Below are positions 7,193 to 16,354 of a stretch of DNA of 64,000 nt, one piece after another (within the stretch, counting starts at the first letter, position 1; each line of letters begins with the position of its first letter). Below the pieces are notes generated by a model, which did no database searches, was not told the DNA's origin, and saw only the letters and a program-made list of their open reading frames with translations. The position numbers and the translations under genes are program-made. The DNA comes from an uncultured Negativicutes bacterium. Lineage in GTDB: Bacteria; Bacillota; Negativicutes; Veillonellales; Megasphaeraceae. Location: positions 4,056 to 68,055 of the forward strand of contig CAADUJ010000019.1 in the NCBI GenBank assembly GCA_900752195.1, read 5' to 3'.

Positions 7193-8698
7193 CTACTGCT
7201 GTTCCGGCCGTTGAAGCGGAAATAAGAGCACGTCACGAATAGAAGCGCTGTTCGTGAGGAACATGACAAGGCGGTCGATACCAATGCCTAACCCACCTGT
7301 CGGCGGTAAACCATATTCCAGAGCACGGCAGTAGTCTTCATCCATCTGGTGAGCTTCATCATCACCTAGAGCACGTTCCTTCATCTGCTGGAGGAAGCGA
7401 TTGCGCTGATCAATAGGATCATTTAATTCAGAGAAGCCATTTGCCAGTTCGCGGCCATAGATGAAGCCTTCAAAGCGATATGTAAGAAGGGGATTATCCC
7501 GATCCTGTTTCGTAAGAGGCGAAATTTCCAAAGGATGACCTGTAATGATCGTCGGCTGGATCAAGTTTTCCTCTACGTAGTCTTCAAAGCAACTGTTAAT
7601 GATTTTACCAATACCAGCATGTTCTGTATATTCGACATGGAGTTTATCGGCAATAGCCCGTGCTTTTTCAATTGTCGTGACATTGCTGAAATCTTCACCA
7701 GTAAATTTCTTGACTGCTTCAATCATGGTCATGCGATCCCATGGCGGCGTAAGATCGATTTCCTTGTCAATATAGGTGATTTTCATCGTGCCATAGAGTT
7801 CCTGTGCCAATTTCGACACGAGGTCTTCCGTAATGGCAATGACATCTTCTAAATCGCCGTAAGCCTGATATAATTCAACCGTCGTAAATTCTGGATTATG
7901 GCGCGTATCGATACCTTCATTACGGAAGCAGCGGTTCATTTCATAGACCCGTTCCAAGCCACCTACGAGGAGACGTTTCAAATGAAGTTCCGGAGCAATG
8001 CGGAGGTAGATATCCATATCAAGGGCATTATGATGCGTCTTAAAAGGACGCGCAGCTGCACCGCCGGCAATATTATGGAGCATCGGTGTTTCTACTTCCA
8101 AAAATCCCCGTTCATCCAGGTATTTACGGATTCCCTTTACGATCTTCGACCGTTTAATGAACGTATCCTGTACTTCCGGATGAACGATGAGATCGAGATA
8201 CCGCTGACGATACCGGGTTTCCTTATCGGTAAGGCCATGGAATTTTTCCGGCAACGGACGCAACGATTTCGATAAGAGCGTCCACTTTTCCACGCGAATC
8301 GTTGTTTCACCTGTATGGGTCGTAAAGACAGGACCTTCTACACCGATGATATCGCCAATATCAAGAAGCTTGAAGAGGGCATACGAATCTTCTCCTAAGA
8401 CGTCCTTACGAAAATACAGCTGGATTTCACCGGTAATATCGCGGAGCACGCAGAAAGCCGTTTTGCCGTGACGACGGATAGCCATAAGACGGCCTGCAGC
8501 CTTTACGAAGGTTTCATCCTTTTCCAGTTCTTCTGCATGATTCTTTATATCTTGTGCATGATGATCCCATTCAAATTTCTGACCAAACGGATATACGCCG
8601 GCATCAATGAACTGCTGCATCTTTTCGCGGCGCACCTGCATCTGGTCATTTAACTTTTCTTCATCCATCGCTACTGTCTGTTGTGTCGTATCAGCCAT
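7193..8698 (-). CDS. lysS: Lysyl-tRNA synthetase, class II
   Basis: Charges tRNA-Lys in the cytoplasm. At 501 aa it has the usual LysRS-II length. An N-terminal OB-fold anticodon-binding domain (about 60-170, with AAGRLMAIRRHGKTAFCVL) is followed by the class II catalytic core. Motif 2 is seen as FRNEGIDTRHNPEFTTVELY and motif 3 as GGLGIGIDRLVMFL near the C-terminus. It lies 19 bases after greA and shares its promoter, an arrangement (greA-lysS) common in Firmicutes. A terminator follows the stop. Confidence 0.98.
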   Translation of the reverse strand: MADTTQQTVAMDEEKLNDQMQVRREKMQQFIDAGVYPFGQKFEWDHHAQDIKNHAEELEKDETFVKAAGRLMAIRRHGKTAFCVLRDITGEIQLYFRKDVLGEDSYALFKLLDIGDIIGVEGPVFTTHTGETTIRVEKWTLLSKSLRPLPEKFHGLTDKETRYRQRYLDLIVHPEVQDTFIKRSKIVKGIRKYLDERGFLEVETPMLHNIAGGAAARPFKTHHNALDMDIYLRIAPELHLKRLLVGGLERVYEMNRCFRNEGIDTRHNPEFTTVELYQAYGDLEDVIAITEDLVSKLAQELYGTMKITYIDKEIDLTPPWDRMTMIEAVKKFTGEDFSNVTTIEKARAIADKLHVEYTEHAGIGKIINSCFEDYVEENLIQPTIITGHPLEISPLTKQDRDNPLLTYRFEGFIYGRELANGFSELNDPIDQRNRFLQQMKERALGDDEAHQMDEDYCRALEYGLPPTGGLGIGIDRLVMFLTNSASIRDVLLFPLQRPEQQ

Positions 8699-8717
8699 GT
8701 TTAAATCCTCCTCTTGG

Positions 8718-9203
8718 TTATGCTTCTGGCGGTAAAATCCGGTATTGCAAATCCCCAGCCGGAGCCTTTACCGTAACGATGACAGGACTAGAAGCGCTGA
8801 TGACCTGTCCCAGAATGGCAGCGCCTACAGGAGATTCATTGGAAATACGATTATTGAACGGGTCGGCTTCTGCCGTACCTACTACAGTATAATCAAACCG
8901 ATCACCTGTTTCGACGTCTTCCAAAACGACGTGCGAACCGAGATGTACTTTTTCGCTGTTTACTTCCGATTCATCAATGATCTTTGCCGTGCGAATCTTA
9001 TTTTCCAATTCCGCAATATGGCCTTCGACCATAGCCTGTTCATTTTTTGCATCATCGTATTCGGAGTTTTCACTCAAGTCACCAAGGGCGATAGCTTCCT
9101 GAATACGTTTGGAAACCTTGATACGACGAACCGATTTCAGTTCATTCAACTCATCTTTTAATTTCTGCAAACCTTCTTGCGTAATCAGCGTTTCGTTAGC
9201 CAT
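8718..9203 (-). CDS. greA: Transcription elongation factor GreA
   Basis: Rescues backtracked RNA polymerase by stimulating transcript cleavage. At 161 aa it is full length: an N-terminal coiled coil (about 10-75) carrying the acidic tip region GDLSENSEYDDAKNEQ, and a C-terminal FKBP-like domain with SPVGAAILGQ. The ATG has AAAAAGGAGTAATAAA before it. It is the first gene of the greA-lysS operon, driven by a perfect consensus promoter about 100 bases upstream. Confidence 0.98.
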   Translation of the reverse strand: MANETLITQEGLQKLKDELNELKSVRRIKVSKRIQEAIALGDLSENSEYDDAKNEQAMVEGHIAELENKIRTAKIIDESEVNSEKVHLGSHVVLEDVETGDRFDYTVVGTAEADPFNNRISNESPVGAAILGQVISASSPVIVTVKAPAGDLQYRILPPEA

Positions 9204-9293
9204 TTTATTACTCCTTTTTCTCTATTTGATGACAAACAGAATCGGTGTAGCCTTTCGGTACACAGTGAGGTTGTTATTTTTACGATAACTTTA

Positions 9294-9322
9294 ATTATAT
9301 TCGTCCAATCTATGTCTGTCAA
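9294..9322 (-). promoter_or_regulatory. Consensus housekeeping promoter of greA-lysS
   Basis: On the minus strand, TTGACA (9317-9322), a 17-base spacer and TATAAT (9294-9299): both hexamers are perfect. Transcription would begin near 9286, giving an ~80-base leader. Confidence 0.9.
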
Positions 9323-9345
9323 ATATATCGTACCGAATTCAGGCA

Positions 9346-10329
9346 CTATGCTTGTGCGATCAGCTCGTCAATGACCTGAAAAAAATCTTGAGCCGTCTTT
9401 GTCCTGTTCATGCGCTCCCGCGTCGCCGCTGAGCCACGAAGGCCCTTTGTATACCACGCACCATGGGAACGCATTTCCCTGACGGCTATATATTCTCCCT
9501 TATATGCAAGAAGTGCCTCAAAATGTTCTTTTATTTGCTCATATCGTTCCCGTTCTGTCGGCACCTCTAAGATGGTGCCATCTTGAAGATAGGCCTTGAT
9601 CTGTGGGAAGATCCAGGGATTCCCCTGAGCCCCCCGACCAATCATGACGCCTTGGCAGCCTGTCCGCTCCATCATATCCAGTGCAGAAGGGCCATCGACG
9701 ATATCGCCATTACCGATGACGGGAATCGAAACGGCTTCGACGACGCGCCGGATTTTTTCTCGATCTGCACAGCCACTATAAAACTGTTCTCGCGTCCTAC
9801 CGTGGACAGTAATGGCAGCAGCTCCGGCCTGTTCTGCTCTCTTAGCCAGTTCGGGTGCCGTAAATTCACTTTCGTTCCAGCCCGTCCTCATCTTCACCGT
9901 TACTGGAACGGAAACGGCCTGTACAACGGCTCTGATAATGGCTTCTGCCCGTGGCAGGTCCCGCATCAGCGCCGATCCTTCGCCATTGGAAACCACTTTT
10001 TTCACAGGACAGCCCATGTTGATATCGACAATATCAGCGCCAGCTCGTTCCACTTTCTCTGCAGCCTTGGCCATCGTAAGGGGATCGGCACCAAAAATCT
10101 GCATGGAAACTGGATGCTCCGAAGGATCCATGCGCAACATATCCTGCGTGTGGACATTATGATATAAAAGGCCCTTGTCACTGACCATTTCTGTACACAC
10201 CAAAGCCGCGCCATAGCGATGGGCAATGACGCGGTATGGTAAATCGCACACCCCTGCCATAGGCGCAAGGATAACAGGGTCTGACAACCTGACCGGGCCG
10301 ATAGACAAAACCTTAGCGGTTGCGGTCAT
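9346..10329 (-). CDS. dusB: tRNA-dihydrouridine synthase
   Basis: FMN- and NADPH-dependent reductase making dihydrouridine in the tRNA D loop. It is 327 aa. The TIM barrel shows ILAPMAGVCDLPYR near residue 20, the active-site loop VDINMGCPVKKV (catalytic Cys near 108) and the FMN phosphate-binding region QGVMIGRGAQGNPW. The gene overlaps the end of coaX by 17 bases, so the two form one operon. DusB is the usual Dus of Firmicutes; the exact subtype is inferred. Confidence 0.95.
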   Translation of the reverse strand: MTATAKVLSIGPVRLSDPVILAPMAGVCDLPYRVIAHRYGAALVCTEMVSDKGLLYHNVHTQDMLRMDPSEHPVSMQIFGADPLTMAKAAEKVERAGADIVDINMGCPVKKVVSNGEGSALMRDLPRAEAIIRAVVQAVSVPVTVKMRTGWNESEFTAPELAKRAEQAGAAAITVHGRTREQFYSGCADREKIRRVVEAVSIPVIGNGDIVDGPSALDMMERTGCQGVMIGRGAQGNPWIFPQIKAYLQDGTILEVPTERERYEQIKEHFEALLAYKGEYIAVREMRSHGAWYTKGLRGSAATRERMNRTKTAQDFFQVIDELIAQA

Positions 10330-11077
10330 ATATGATTCTCAATCCTTCCAATGTAAGCATCGGTTCTACGATATCAATAGACTTCGTAGCCGGTGCGATG
10401 ACGACAGCAAGACCTCCTGTAGCAACGACCTGCGCTTTTCCGCCGAGTTCACGACGCATGCGGGCAACAATGCCATCTACCTGACCTACGAAGCCATAAT
10501 ATACGCCAGCTTGCATACTTTCAACGGTATTGCGGCAAATGACCTTGCCTGTACGACGTACTTCGATACGCGGTAACTTAGCCGTCCGTTGCACCAGAGC
10601 ATCTGTAGAAATGCCGATACCCGGACAAATGGCACCGCCGAGATAATCGCCTTTTTTATCGACGGCACAAAACGTCGTCGCCGTGCCGAAGTCAATGATA
10701 ATCACAGGTCCACCGTATAGTTCATAAGCTGCAACGGCATTGACGATACGGTCAGCACCCACTTCGCGAGGATTGTCGTATTTAATATCCATCCCCGTCT
10801 TGACACCCGGGCCAATGATCAAAGGCGCAATGCCAAAATAGCGCTGGCACATCCGTTCCAATGTCGGCATGACCGGCGGAACGACGGAGGAAATGATAAT
10901 CGCATCAATTTCTTCTGCATTGGCATTATTCAAATAAAACAAATTGCGGATCAATACGCCGTACTCATCGGTCGTGCGAAGACGATCTGTCGAGATACGC
11001 CAATGGTCGACGAGAGTCTTGCCATCAAAGATACCAAGGACGATATTGGTATTGCCCACATCGATAACTAATAACAT
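10313..11077 (-). CDS. coaX: Type III pantothenate kinase
   Basis: Cytoplasmic ASKHA-fold kinase that starts coenzyme A synthesis from pantothenate. The start is ATG at 11077, giving 254 aa and placing LLVIDVGNTN at the N-terminus as in all CoaX; AGAGGTGG lies 6 bases before it. Other motifs: VGADRIVNAVAAY (about 98-111) and IIDFGTATTFCAV (about 121-133). CoaX is feedback-insensitive and needs a monovalent cation (family knowledge). It precedes dusB with a 17-base overlap. Confidence 0.96.
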   Translation of the reverse strand: MLLVIDVGNTNIVLGIFDGKTLVDHWRISTDRLRTTDEYGVLIRNLFYLNNANAEEIDAIIISSVVPPVMPTLERMCQRYFGIAPLIIGPGVKTGMDIKYDNPREVGADRIVNAVAAYELYGGPVIIIDFGTATTFCAVDKKGDYLGGAICPGIGISTDALVQRTAKLPRIEVRRTGKVICRNTVESMQAGVYYGFVGQVDGIVARMRRELGGKAQVVATGGLAVVIAPATKSIDIVEPMLTLEGLRIIYDRNR

Positions 11078-11105
11078 GGTTATCCACCTCTGCCTAAAAT
11101 TCAAT

Positions 11106-11140
11106 GGCCTCATTACGACATGAACCGACGTAACGAGGCC
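11106..11140 (-). terminator. Hairpin between birA and coaX, likely terminator
   Basis: Stem GGCCTCATTACG/CGTAACGAGGCC with one mismatch. On the minus strand the run after it (ATTGAATTTT) is only moderately T-rich, so termination strength is uncertain. It separates birA from coaX. Confidence 0.55.
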
Positions 11141-11211
11141 CTTGTACAGTACTTATATACTATAGCAGAGTTTATAAAAAAAGAATAGTAAAAATTAAAA
11201 AAGTCTTCCAT

Positions 11212-12180
11212 TTATTCTTTTGTCCGTACCCGGACATCGCCAGCAATCACCTTTTTGATTCCCTGATCCGTTTCAACAAGGAGATTGCCATCTTCATCAA
11301 TATCGACAGCCTTTCCTTCGTATTCCGTATTGTGGCTGATGACTTCTACATTCTTATGGAGCATACCTGACAACGTCCGCCATTCTTCTAAGATTGGACC
11401 GAACCCAACGGTTTTGGCCATATCATAATATCGTTCCAATTGTCCCAGTATCTCTTTTAACAATTCCGTGCGATTGACTGAAACATCTTCGATTTCAAAG
11501 CTCGTAACGATTTTTTTCAAATCACGAGGAAGTTCTTTCTTGGAAATATTCGTATTGACGCCGATACCCATGACAAGATAATTGATGGATTCCATAGACG
11601 CATTGAGCTCTGTCAGAATGCCGACAAGCTTCTTTGAATCGACGAGGATGTCGTTAGGCCATTTAATCTGACAGGAAAGGCCATTCTTTTTAATAGCATT
11701 GGCGACAGCGACAGCTGCGAGCAGCGTCATTTTCGATGATTCCATAGGCGCAAAAGGTGGACGGAAAAGGACAGAAAACCACAGTCCCTTTGCAAAAGGC
11801 GATAAAAATGTCCGTTCCAACCGGCCTCTGCCACCTGTTTGTTCTTCTGCGATGACAACAGTACCTTCTGGCGCATCCGTCATGCCAAAGCGCTTGCAGA
11901 TATTATTCGTCGAATCTACCTTTTCATAATAATAGAGGGTGTTACCTAAAAGATAATCTCCTAATTCCTCTTTTAGTTCCTCTACATTCAAGAGCTCCGG
12001 TGCCTGCTGTAAGCAATACCCTTTTTTCGTAAATGAATCGATAATATATCCACGCTGTTTCAATACGTGTATATGTTTCCAGATAGCTGTACGTGAGATA
12101 CCAAATAATTCTGATATTTTTTGTCCTGATACATATTGCCCTTTATGTTCTAGCAAGTACTCTAGTATATCTTGTCTCAC
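11212..12180 (-). CDS. birA: Bifunctional biotin operon repressor / biotin-[acetyl-CoA-carboxylase] ligase
   Basis: Activates biotin to biotinyl-AMP and attaches it to carrier lysines such as that of the pyruvate carboxylase encoded at 59717-63151. It is 322 aa. An N-terminal winged-helix DNA-binding domain (about 1-60, with YVSGQKISELFGISRTAIWKH) makes it the repressor-type BirA. The catalytic domain shows the biotin/ATP loop GGRGRLERTF, the KWPNDILV motif and a C-terminal SH3-like domain ending in VRVRTKE. A 12-bp palindrome in the spacer of its own promoter suggests autoregulation. No biotin synthesis gene is present here. Confidence 0.96.
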   Translation of the reverse strand: MRQDILEYLLEHKGQYVSGQKISELFGISRTAIWKHIHVLKQRGYIIDSFTKKGYCLQQAPELLNVEELKEELGDYLLGNTLYYYEKVDSTNNICKRFGMTDAPEGTVVIAEEQTGGRGRLERTFLSPFAKGLWFSVLFRPPFAPMESSKMTLLAAVAVANAIKKNGLSCQIKWPNDILVDSKKLVGILTELNASMESINYLVMGIGVNTNISKKELPRDLKKIVTSFEIEDVSVNRTELLKEILGQLERYYDMAKTVGFGPILEEWRTLSGMLHKNVEVISHNTEYEGKAVDIDEDGNLLVETDQGIKKVIAGDVRVRTKE

Positions 12181-12219
12181 CTAATTCACTCCTCGTACAG
12201 TTTAATTTACAATTTATAT

Positions 12220-12247
12220 TTCATACTGTAATTACAGCATAACACAA
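12220..12247 (-). promoter_or_regulatory. birA promoter with palindrome in the spacer
   Basis: On the minus strand, TTGTGT (12242-12247), a 16-base spacer and TATGAA (12220-12225). The spacer contains the perfect palindrome CTGTAATTACAG (12226-12237), placed as an operator would be. Confidence 0.5.
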
Positions 12248-12311
12248 AGTCCATTTCACTTCAACTGCCATATGAAACTGTTTCCATTTTCACGCCACCA
12301 TTTGTCTGCGT

Positions 12312-12348
12312 AAAAAAATAAGCTGTAACGCTATCGTTACAGCTTATT
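12312..12348 (-). terminator. Intrinsic terminator after ftsH
   Basis: Perfect 14-bp stem AATAAGCTGTAACG/CGTTACAGCTTATT with a CTAT loop, followed by T residues on the minus strand, 5 bases after the ftsH stop. Confidence 0.92.
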
Positions 12349-12352
12349 TGTG

Positions 12353-14284
12353 TCATTCTTTTTTCATATCGGGAATCGTATTCCCCCACGGACTGACTTC
12401 GCCACGTGGTTCGTCCTTGACGGAGCTGTCATCATGGTGCGTATCATCAGGATGTTCTGCTTCATCGGGTTGTGTATCTTTCGTTTTTTTCAAGGTGCCA
12501 TATTCCACGAGGTTGTGTACCTCTTCGTGGTTGATTGTTTCCACTTCAATGAGGGCATCTGCCATGTGGTGCAAGGCATCAATGTGTTCCCGTAAAATCC
12601 GCAATACATCCGCGTATGCTTCCGATACGATATCATGCATTTCCTTATCGATCATTTCAGCTACGCGTTCGCCATAGTTCCGTTCATGTCCAAGATTCTT
12701 TCCGAGGAATACTTGTTCCTGCTGTTCGCCGAACACCATGGGACCTAACTTGGCGCTCATGCCAAGGCGGGTAATCATCTGACGCACGATACGGGTTACA
12801 CTCTGAAGGTCACCTGATGCACCGCTGCTGATTTCATTGAACACGATTTGTTCCGCTGCACGGCCGCCAAGAGCCACCCGGATTTGAGCCAGGTAGTACG
12901 ATTTCGTTTCATACGACCGGTCTTCTTCAGGAAGCATCATCGTATAACCGCCGGCACGACCACGCGGAATAATCGTAACTTTATGTACCGGATCTGCATC
13001 TTCCAGGAGATACGCAATCAAGGCATGGCCTGATTCATGAACAGCTGTAAGACGCTTTTCCTTATCGCTCATGACATGGCTCCGCCGTTCCGGACCAAAG
13101 CTTACCTTTTCACTGGCTTCTTCCATTTCAGCCATGTTGATGACCCGTTTATCCTGACGGGCTGCCAAAAGAGCCGCTTCATTCAATAAGTTGCCTAAAT
13201 CAGCACCTGTAAACCCTGGTGTCTTTTTAGCAATAACTTCAAGATCTACATCAGAGCCTAAGGGCTTGCCTTTGGCATGAACTTTCAAAATGGCAATACG
13301 GCCCCGCAGATCCGGACGATCTACGGTAATCTGGCGGTCGAAACGACCAGGACGAAGCAATGCCGGATCCAGTATATCCGGACGGTTCGTCGCGGCAATG
13401 GTAATAATACCTTCATTAGCACCAAAGCCATCCATTTCGACGAGAAGCTGATTCAACGTCTGTTCACGTTCATCATGACCACCGCCAAGACCGGCGCCAC
13501 GCTGACGACCGACGGCATCGATTTCGTCTATGAAGACGATACAGGGAGCATTCTTTTTGGCCTGAGAGAACAAGTCACGTACACGAGATGCACCGACACC
13601 GACGAACATTTCCACGAAATCAGACCCGGAAATGCTGAAGAACGGTACACCTGCTTCGCCGGCAACGGCTCTGGCAAGAAGCGTCTTACCTGTCCCAGGA
13701 GGGCCAAAGAGAAGAACGCCTTTCGGGATCTTCGCGCCGATATTGTTATACTTGCTGGGATTGCGCAAGAATTCTACGATTTCCGAGAGTTCTTCCTTAG
13801 CTTCATCTTCACCGGCAACATCTTTAAATGATACCTTGATTTTCCCTTCACCATGCATCTTTGCATGGCTCTTACCAAAGTTCATCACTCTGCCGCCACC
13901 ACTCTGAGTCTGTTGCATGATGAAGAACCATACACCGATGAGAATCAAGATAGGAATAATATTGCTGAGAATCGTAATCCACTGCGACGGCTGTTCAGGC
14001 GGTTTTGCGATGATGTTGACATCGGCGTCGCGCAGGGCTGGTAACAAAGACGAATCTGTCGGAGCGTATGAAGTAAACGAGGTTCCATCTTTCAATTGTC
14101 CAACGATAGCATGATCGTCAGTAATTTGGACAGCATCCACATTCTTCTGCTGGACCTGGCTCATGAAATTCGTATACGTAATTTCCGACTTATCCGACTT
14201 ATTCGTCGTAAACGCGTCGACGATAGACACGACTACGATGATAATAAGTAAGTATAAGCTTACATTCCGCACAAATTTACTCAA
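12353..14284 (-). CDS. ftsH: ATP-dependent zinc metalloprotease FtsH
   Basis: Membrane-anchored hexameric AAA+ protease that degrades misfolded membrane proteins and some regulators. It is 643 aa. Two N-terminal membrane segments (about 7-24 and 103-122) flank a periplasmic part. The AAA module has Walker A GPPGTGKT near 195, Walker B IVFIDEIDAVG and the second region of homology with the arginine finger. The zinc site HESGH is near residue 417. The C-terminal tail is Asp/His-rich and hydrophilic. It follows hpt and tilS, a conserved tilS-hpt-ftsH order in Firmicutes, and has a strong terminator. Confidence 0.98.
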   Translation of the reverse strand: MSKFVRNVSLYLLIIIVVVSIVDAFTTNKSDKSEITYTNFMSQVQQKNVDAVQITDDHAIVGQLKDGTSFTSYAPTDSSLLPALRDADVNIIAKPPEQPSQWITILSNIIPILILIGVWFFIMQQTQSGGGRVMNFGKSHAKMHGEGKIKVSFKDVAGEDEAKEELSEIVEFLRNPSKYNNIGAKIPKGVLLFGPPGTGKTLLARAVAGEAGVPFFSISGSDFVEMFVGVGASRVRDLFSQAKKNAPCIVFIDEIDAVGRQRGAGLGGGHDEREQTLNQLLVEMDGFGANEGIITIAATNRPDILDPALLRPGRFDRQITVDRPDLRGRIAILKVHAKGKPLGSDVDLEVIAKKTPGFTGADLGNLLNEAALLAARQDKRVINMAEMEEASEKVSFGPERRSHVMSDKEKRLTAVHESGHALIAYLLEDADPVHKVTIIPRGRAGGYTMMLPEEDRSYETKSYYLAQIRVALGGRAAEQIVFNEISSGASGDLQSVTRIVRQMITRLGMSAKLGPMVFGEQQEQVFLGKNLGHERNYGERVAEMIDKEMHDIVSEAYADVLRILREHIDALHHMADALIEVETINHEEVHNLVEYGTLKKTKDTQPDEAEHPDDTHHDDSSVKDEPRGEVSPWGNTIPDMKKE

Positions 14285-14417
14285 GATATGACTCCTTTCA
14301 CATAAGTCATTACGAACTACTACACCTTACATTCTTGCAGTACACGCAAAGATACTGACACATGTCTATATTATCACACTTTTAGTTAGGAAGGAAGGGA
14401 GAGAGCAAGGCAATCCT

Positions 14418-14957
14418 TTACTTTTTGTATACATCTTCCTTTAAAATACCGATGTACGGTAAATTGCGATAGCGGCCATTATAATCGAGGCCATACCCGA
14501 CGACAAAGGCATCGGGGATTTCAAAGCCATTATAATCGACAGGAATGTCGACTTTACGACGAGACGGCTTGCTCAAAAGGGTAGCCAGTTTAACGGATTT
14601 TGCACCGCGTTCCAGCAGGAGCGGTTTCAATTTGCTAAGGGTAACGCCAGTATCGATGATGTCTTCAATGATAAGGATATCTCTTCCGGTTACATCGGAA
14701 TCAACATCCTTTCGGATTTTGACAAAGCCCGATGACGTCGTCGAAGAGCCATAGCTGGAACAAACCATGAAGTCAAATTCGACGGGACCTTCAATAGAAC
14801 GGGCTAAATCCGTATAGAAAGTGACAGCGCCTTTTAAAATCCCTACGAGAAGGATTGGTTTTCCTTCATAATCCTTCGTAATTTCTGCGCCTAACTGACG
14901 GACCCGTTCTTTAATCTGTTCTTCCGTAAATAAAATCGTTTCAATATCCTTGTGCAT
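14418..14957 (-). CDS. hpt: Hypoxanthine phosphoribosyltransferase
   Basis: Purine salvage: joins hypoxanthine or guanine to PRPP. The start is ATG at 14957 (179 aa), preceded by AGGAGG at 7 bases; the longer frame to 14981 would run into tilS. The PRPP-binding motif DILIIEDIIDTGVTL is clear in the middle, and the flexible loop contains SSYGSST. It lies 11 bases after tilS and upstream of ftsH. It pairs in function with the purine permease at 49040-50434. Confidence 0.96.
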   Translation of the reverse strand: MHKDIETILFTEEQIKERVRQLGAEITKDYEGKPILLVGILKGAVTFYTDLARSIEGPVEFDFMVCSSYGSSTTSSGFVKIRKDVDSDVTGRDILIIEDIIDTGVTLSKLKPLLLERGAKSVKLATLLSKPSRRKVDIPVDYNGFEIPDAFVVGYGLDYNGRYRNLPYIGILKEDVYKK

Positions 14958-14968
14958 GGTAGTTCCTC

Positions 14969-16354
14969 CTAAAAATGACAAGCTATGACCATCTGATCCG
15001 AATCACCAACGGTTGTGACAGCCGGTGCCACACCTTCCATCAGAAGGATGTCATGACCGCAGCAGAGCAAAGGTCGGCGATACCGCTCTACAGGTGGAAT
15101 CTTCAGCTCGTTAAAATATTTTTTCAGACTTTTCGTCCCGCCATGAGTATGAATGCAATCGCCCGGTTGGCGGCAACGCAAGACGAGACCCTTTTGTATA
15201 TATGATGCAGATATATATAGAGTACCCCATTCAGCCTTATCTGGCAACATGTCCAATGATGTCACTGTCAGTACGCTGTTACCAAAGGAGTACGTTCCTG
15301 TCCCGGTGATGACAATAGGTGCAGGCATTTCAAAGGCATCTACTGCTTCAGGCGCAGCCATAAAATGCATATACTCCCTGTCGGTGCATACAGTAAACCC
15401 AGTCATCGTAAACGTCGTTTCCTTCTCGGACGTTACCATATGACAAAGCGTTTCTGTATGAGCGAAAGACAATGTCCCTCCTGGCCTCATGAAACACCCT
15501 GCAATCCGTCGTAATACGCGTCTCATGATGGCTGGGTGCAACGCCAAAAGCTCTTTTCTCTGTACGATATACGCCGAGCCGGAACGTTGCATGAGACGCT
15601 GGACCACCTGTTCAGTCTCCTGATTTAAATAGGATTCATCACGCTGGACGATGGCTGCCAATCTATTTAAATCAGAGACAATATTAGGATTATATGTCAT
15701 AAGGGCTGGGATAAGGTCGAGACGGATCCGGTTTCTTCCATACTTGCGGCTTCCGTTTGTTTCATCTATTGCAGGTTGCAGGCTATGCCGCTGTACATAG
15801 TCTTCTATATCACGCCTCGTAACGAATAAGAAGGGACGAATAATATCAGAGTGACAGGGTTCCATGCCACAAAGACCAGAAAGACCAGTGCCCCGCAACA
15901 AGTGAGCGAGAACAGTTTCGGCCTGATCATCTGCATGATGGGCTACGGCAATGTAATGCGCTTTCACTTGTTCCTTTGCTTTGCGTAATAAGCGGTATCG
16001 TTCATCCCGCCCTACCGTTTCCACTGATTGATGGCGTTTTTTTGCAAGAGCCGGCACATCGACACGGTACGTGATAAAAGAGCAGCCCCTTTTACGTGCT
16101 TCTTCCTGTACCATAAGGACCTCTTGATCGGCTGCTTTTCGTATACCATGGTGGATGTAACAGGCCGTCACAGACATATTCCATTCCGTCTGCAGTTGGC
16201 TCAGCACATCAAGAAGGGTAAGTGAATCCGGTCCACCGGAACAAGCAACGACGATAGAATCATGTCGTACGTCCAAGCCCTGCGTGACGAAAAAGCTGCG
16301 CACCTTTTGAAGAAGTCTGCTATCACGGCACATAACAGCACCATGCCGCATCAT
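14969..16354 (-). CDS. tilS: tRNA(Ile)-lysidine synthetase
   Basis: Converts C34 of tRNA-Ile(CAU) to lysidine so that it reads AUA codons. The N-terminal PP-loop ATPase domain has SGGPDS at 39-44 (counting from ATG at 16354) and the family motifs HHGIR and AVAHHADDQAETVL. C-terminal substrate-binding domains follow, including LKKYFNELKIPPVERYRRPLL broken in the usual way near the end. The full frame is 461 aa. The start could equally be the ATG at 16333; neither has a strong ribosome site, suggesting coupling to ppx, whose end it overlaps by 32 or 11 bases. Confidence 0.94.
   Translation of the reverse strand: MMRHGAVMCRDSRLLQKVRSFFVTQGLDVRHDSIVVACSGGPDSLTLLDVLSQLQTEWNMSVTACYIHHGIRKAADQEVLMVQEEARKRGCSFITYRVDVPALAKKRHQSVETVGRDERYRLLRKAKEQVKAHYIAVAHHADDQAETVLAHLLRGTGLSGLCGMEPCHSDIIRPFLFVTRRDIEDYVQRHSLQPAIDETNGSRKYGRNRIRLDLIPALMTYNPNIVSDLNRLAAIVQRDESYLNQETEQVVQRLMQRSGSAYIVQRKELLALHPAIMRRVLRRIAGCFMRPGGTLSFAHTETLCHMVTSEKETTFTMTGFTVCTDREYMHFMAAPEAVDAFEMPAPIVITGTGTYSFGNSVLTVTSLDMLPDKAEWGTLYISASYIQKGLVLRCRQPGDCIHTHGGTKSLKKYFNELKIPPVERYRRPLLCCGHDILLMEGVAPAVTTVGDSDQMVIACHF

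Noticed and set aside
8718..9203. Possible T-box control of lysS
   Set aside because: lysS directly follows greA with 19 bases between them, and the greA leader has no T-box core; no amino-acid-dependent element is visible.
11106..11140. Considered as a riboswitch or T-box for coaX
   Set aside because: A single simple hairpin with no conserved aptamer or T-box sequence; a terminator after birA explains it better.
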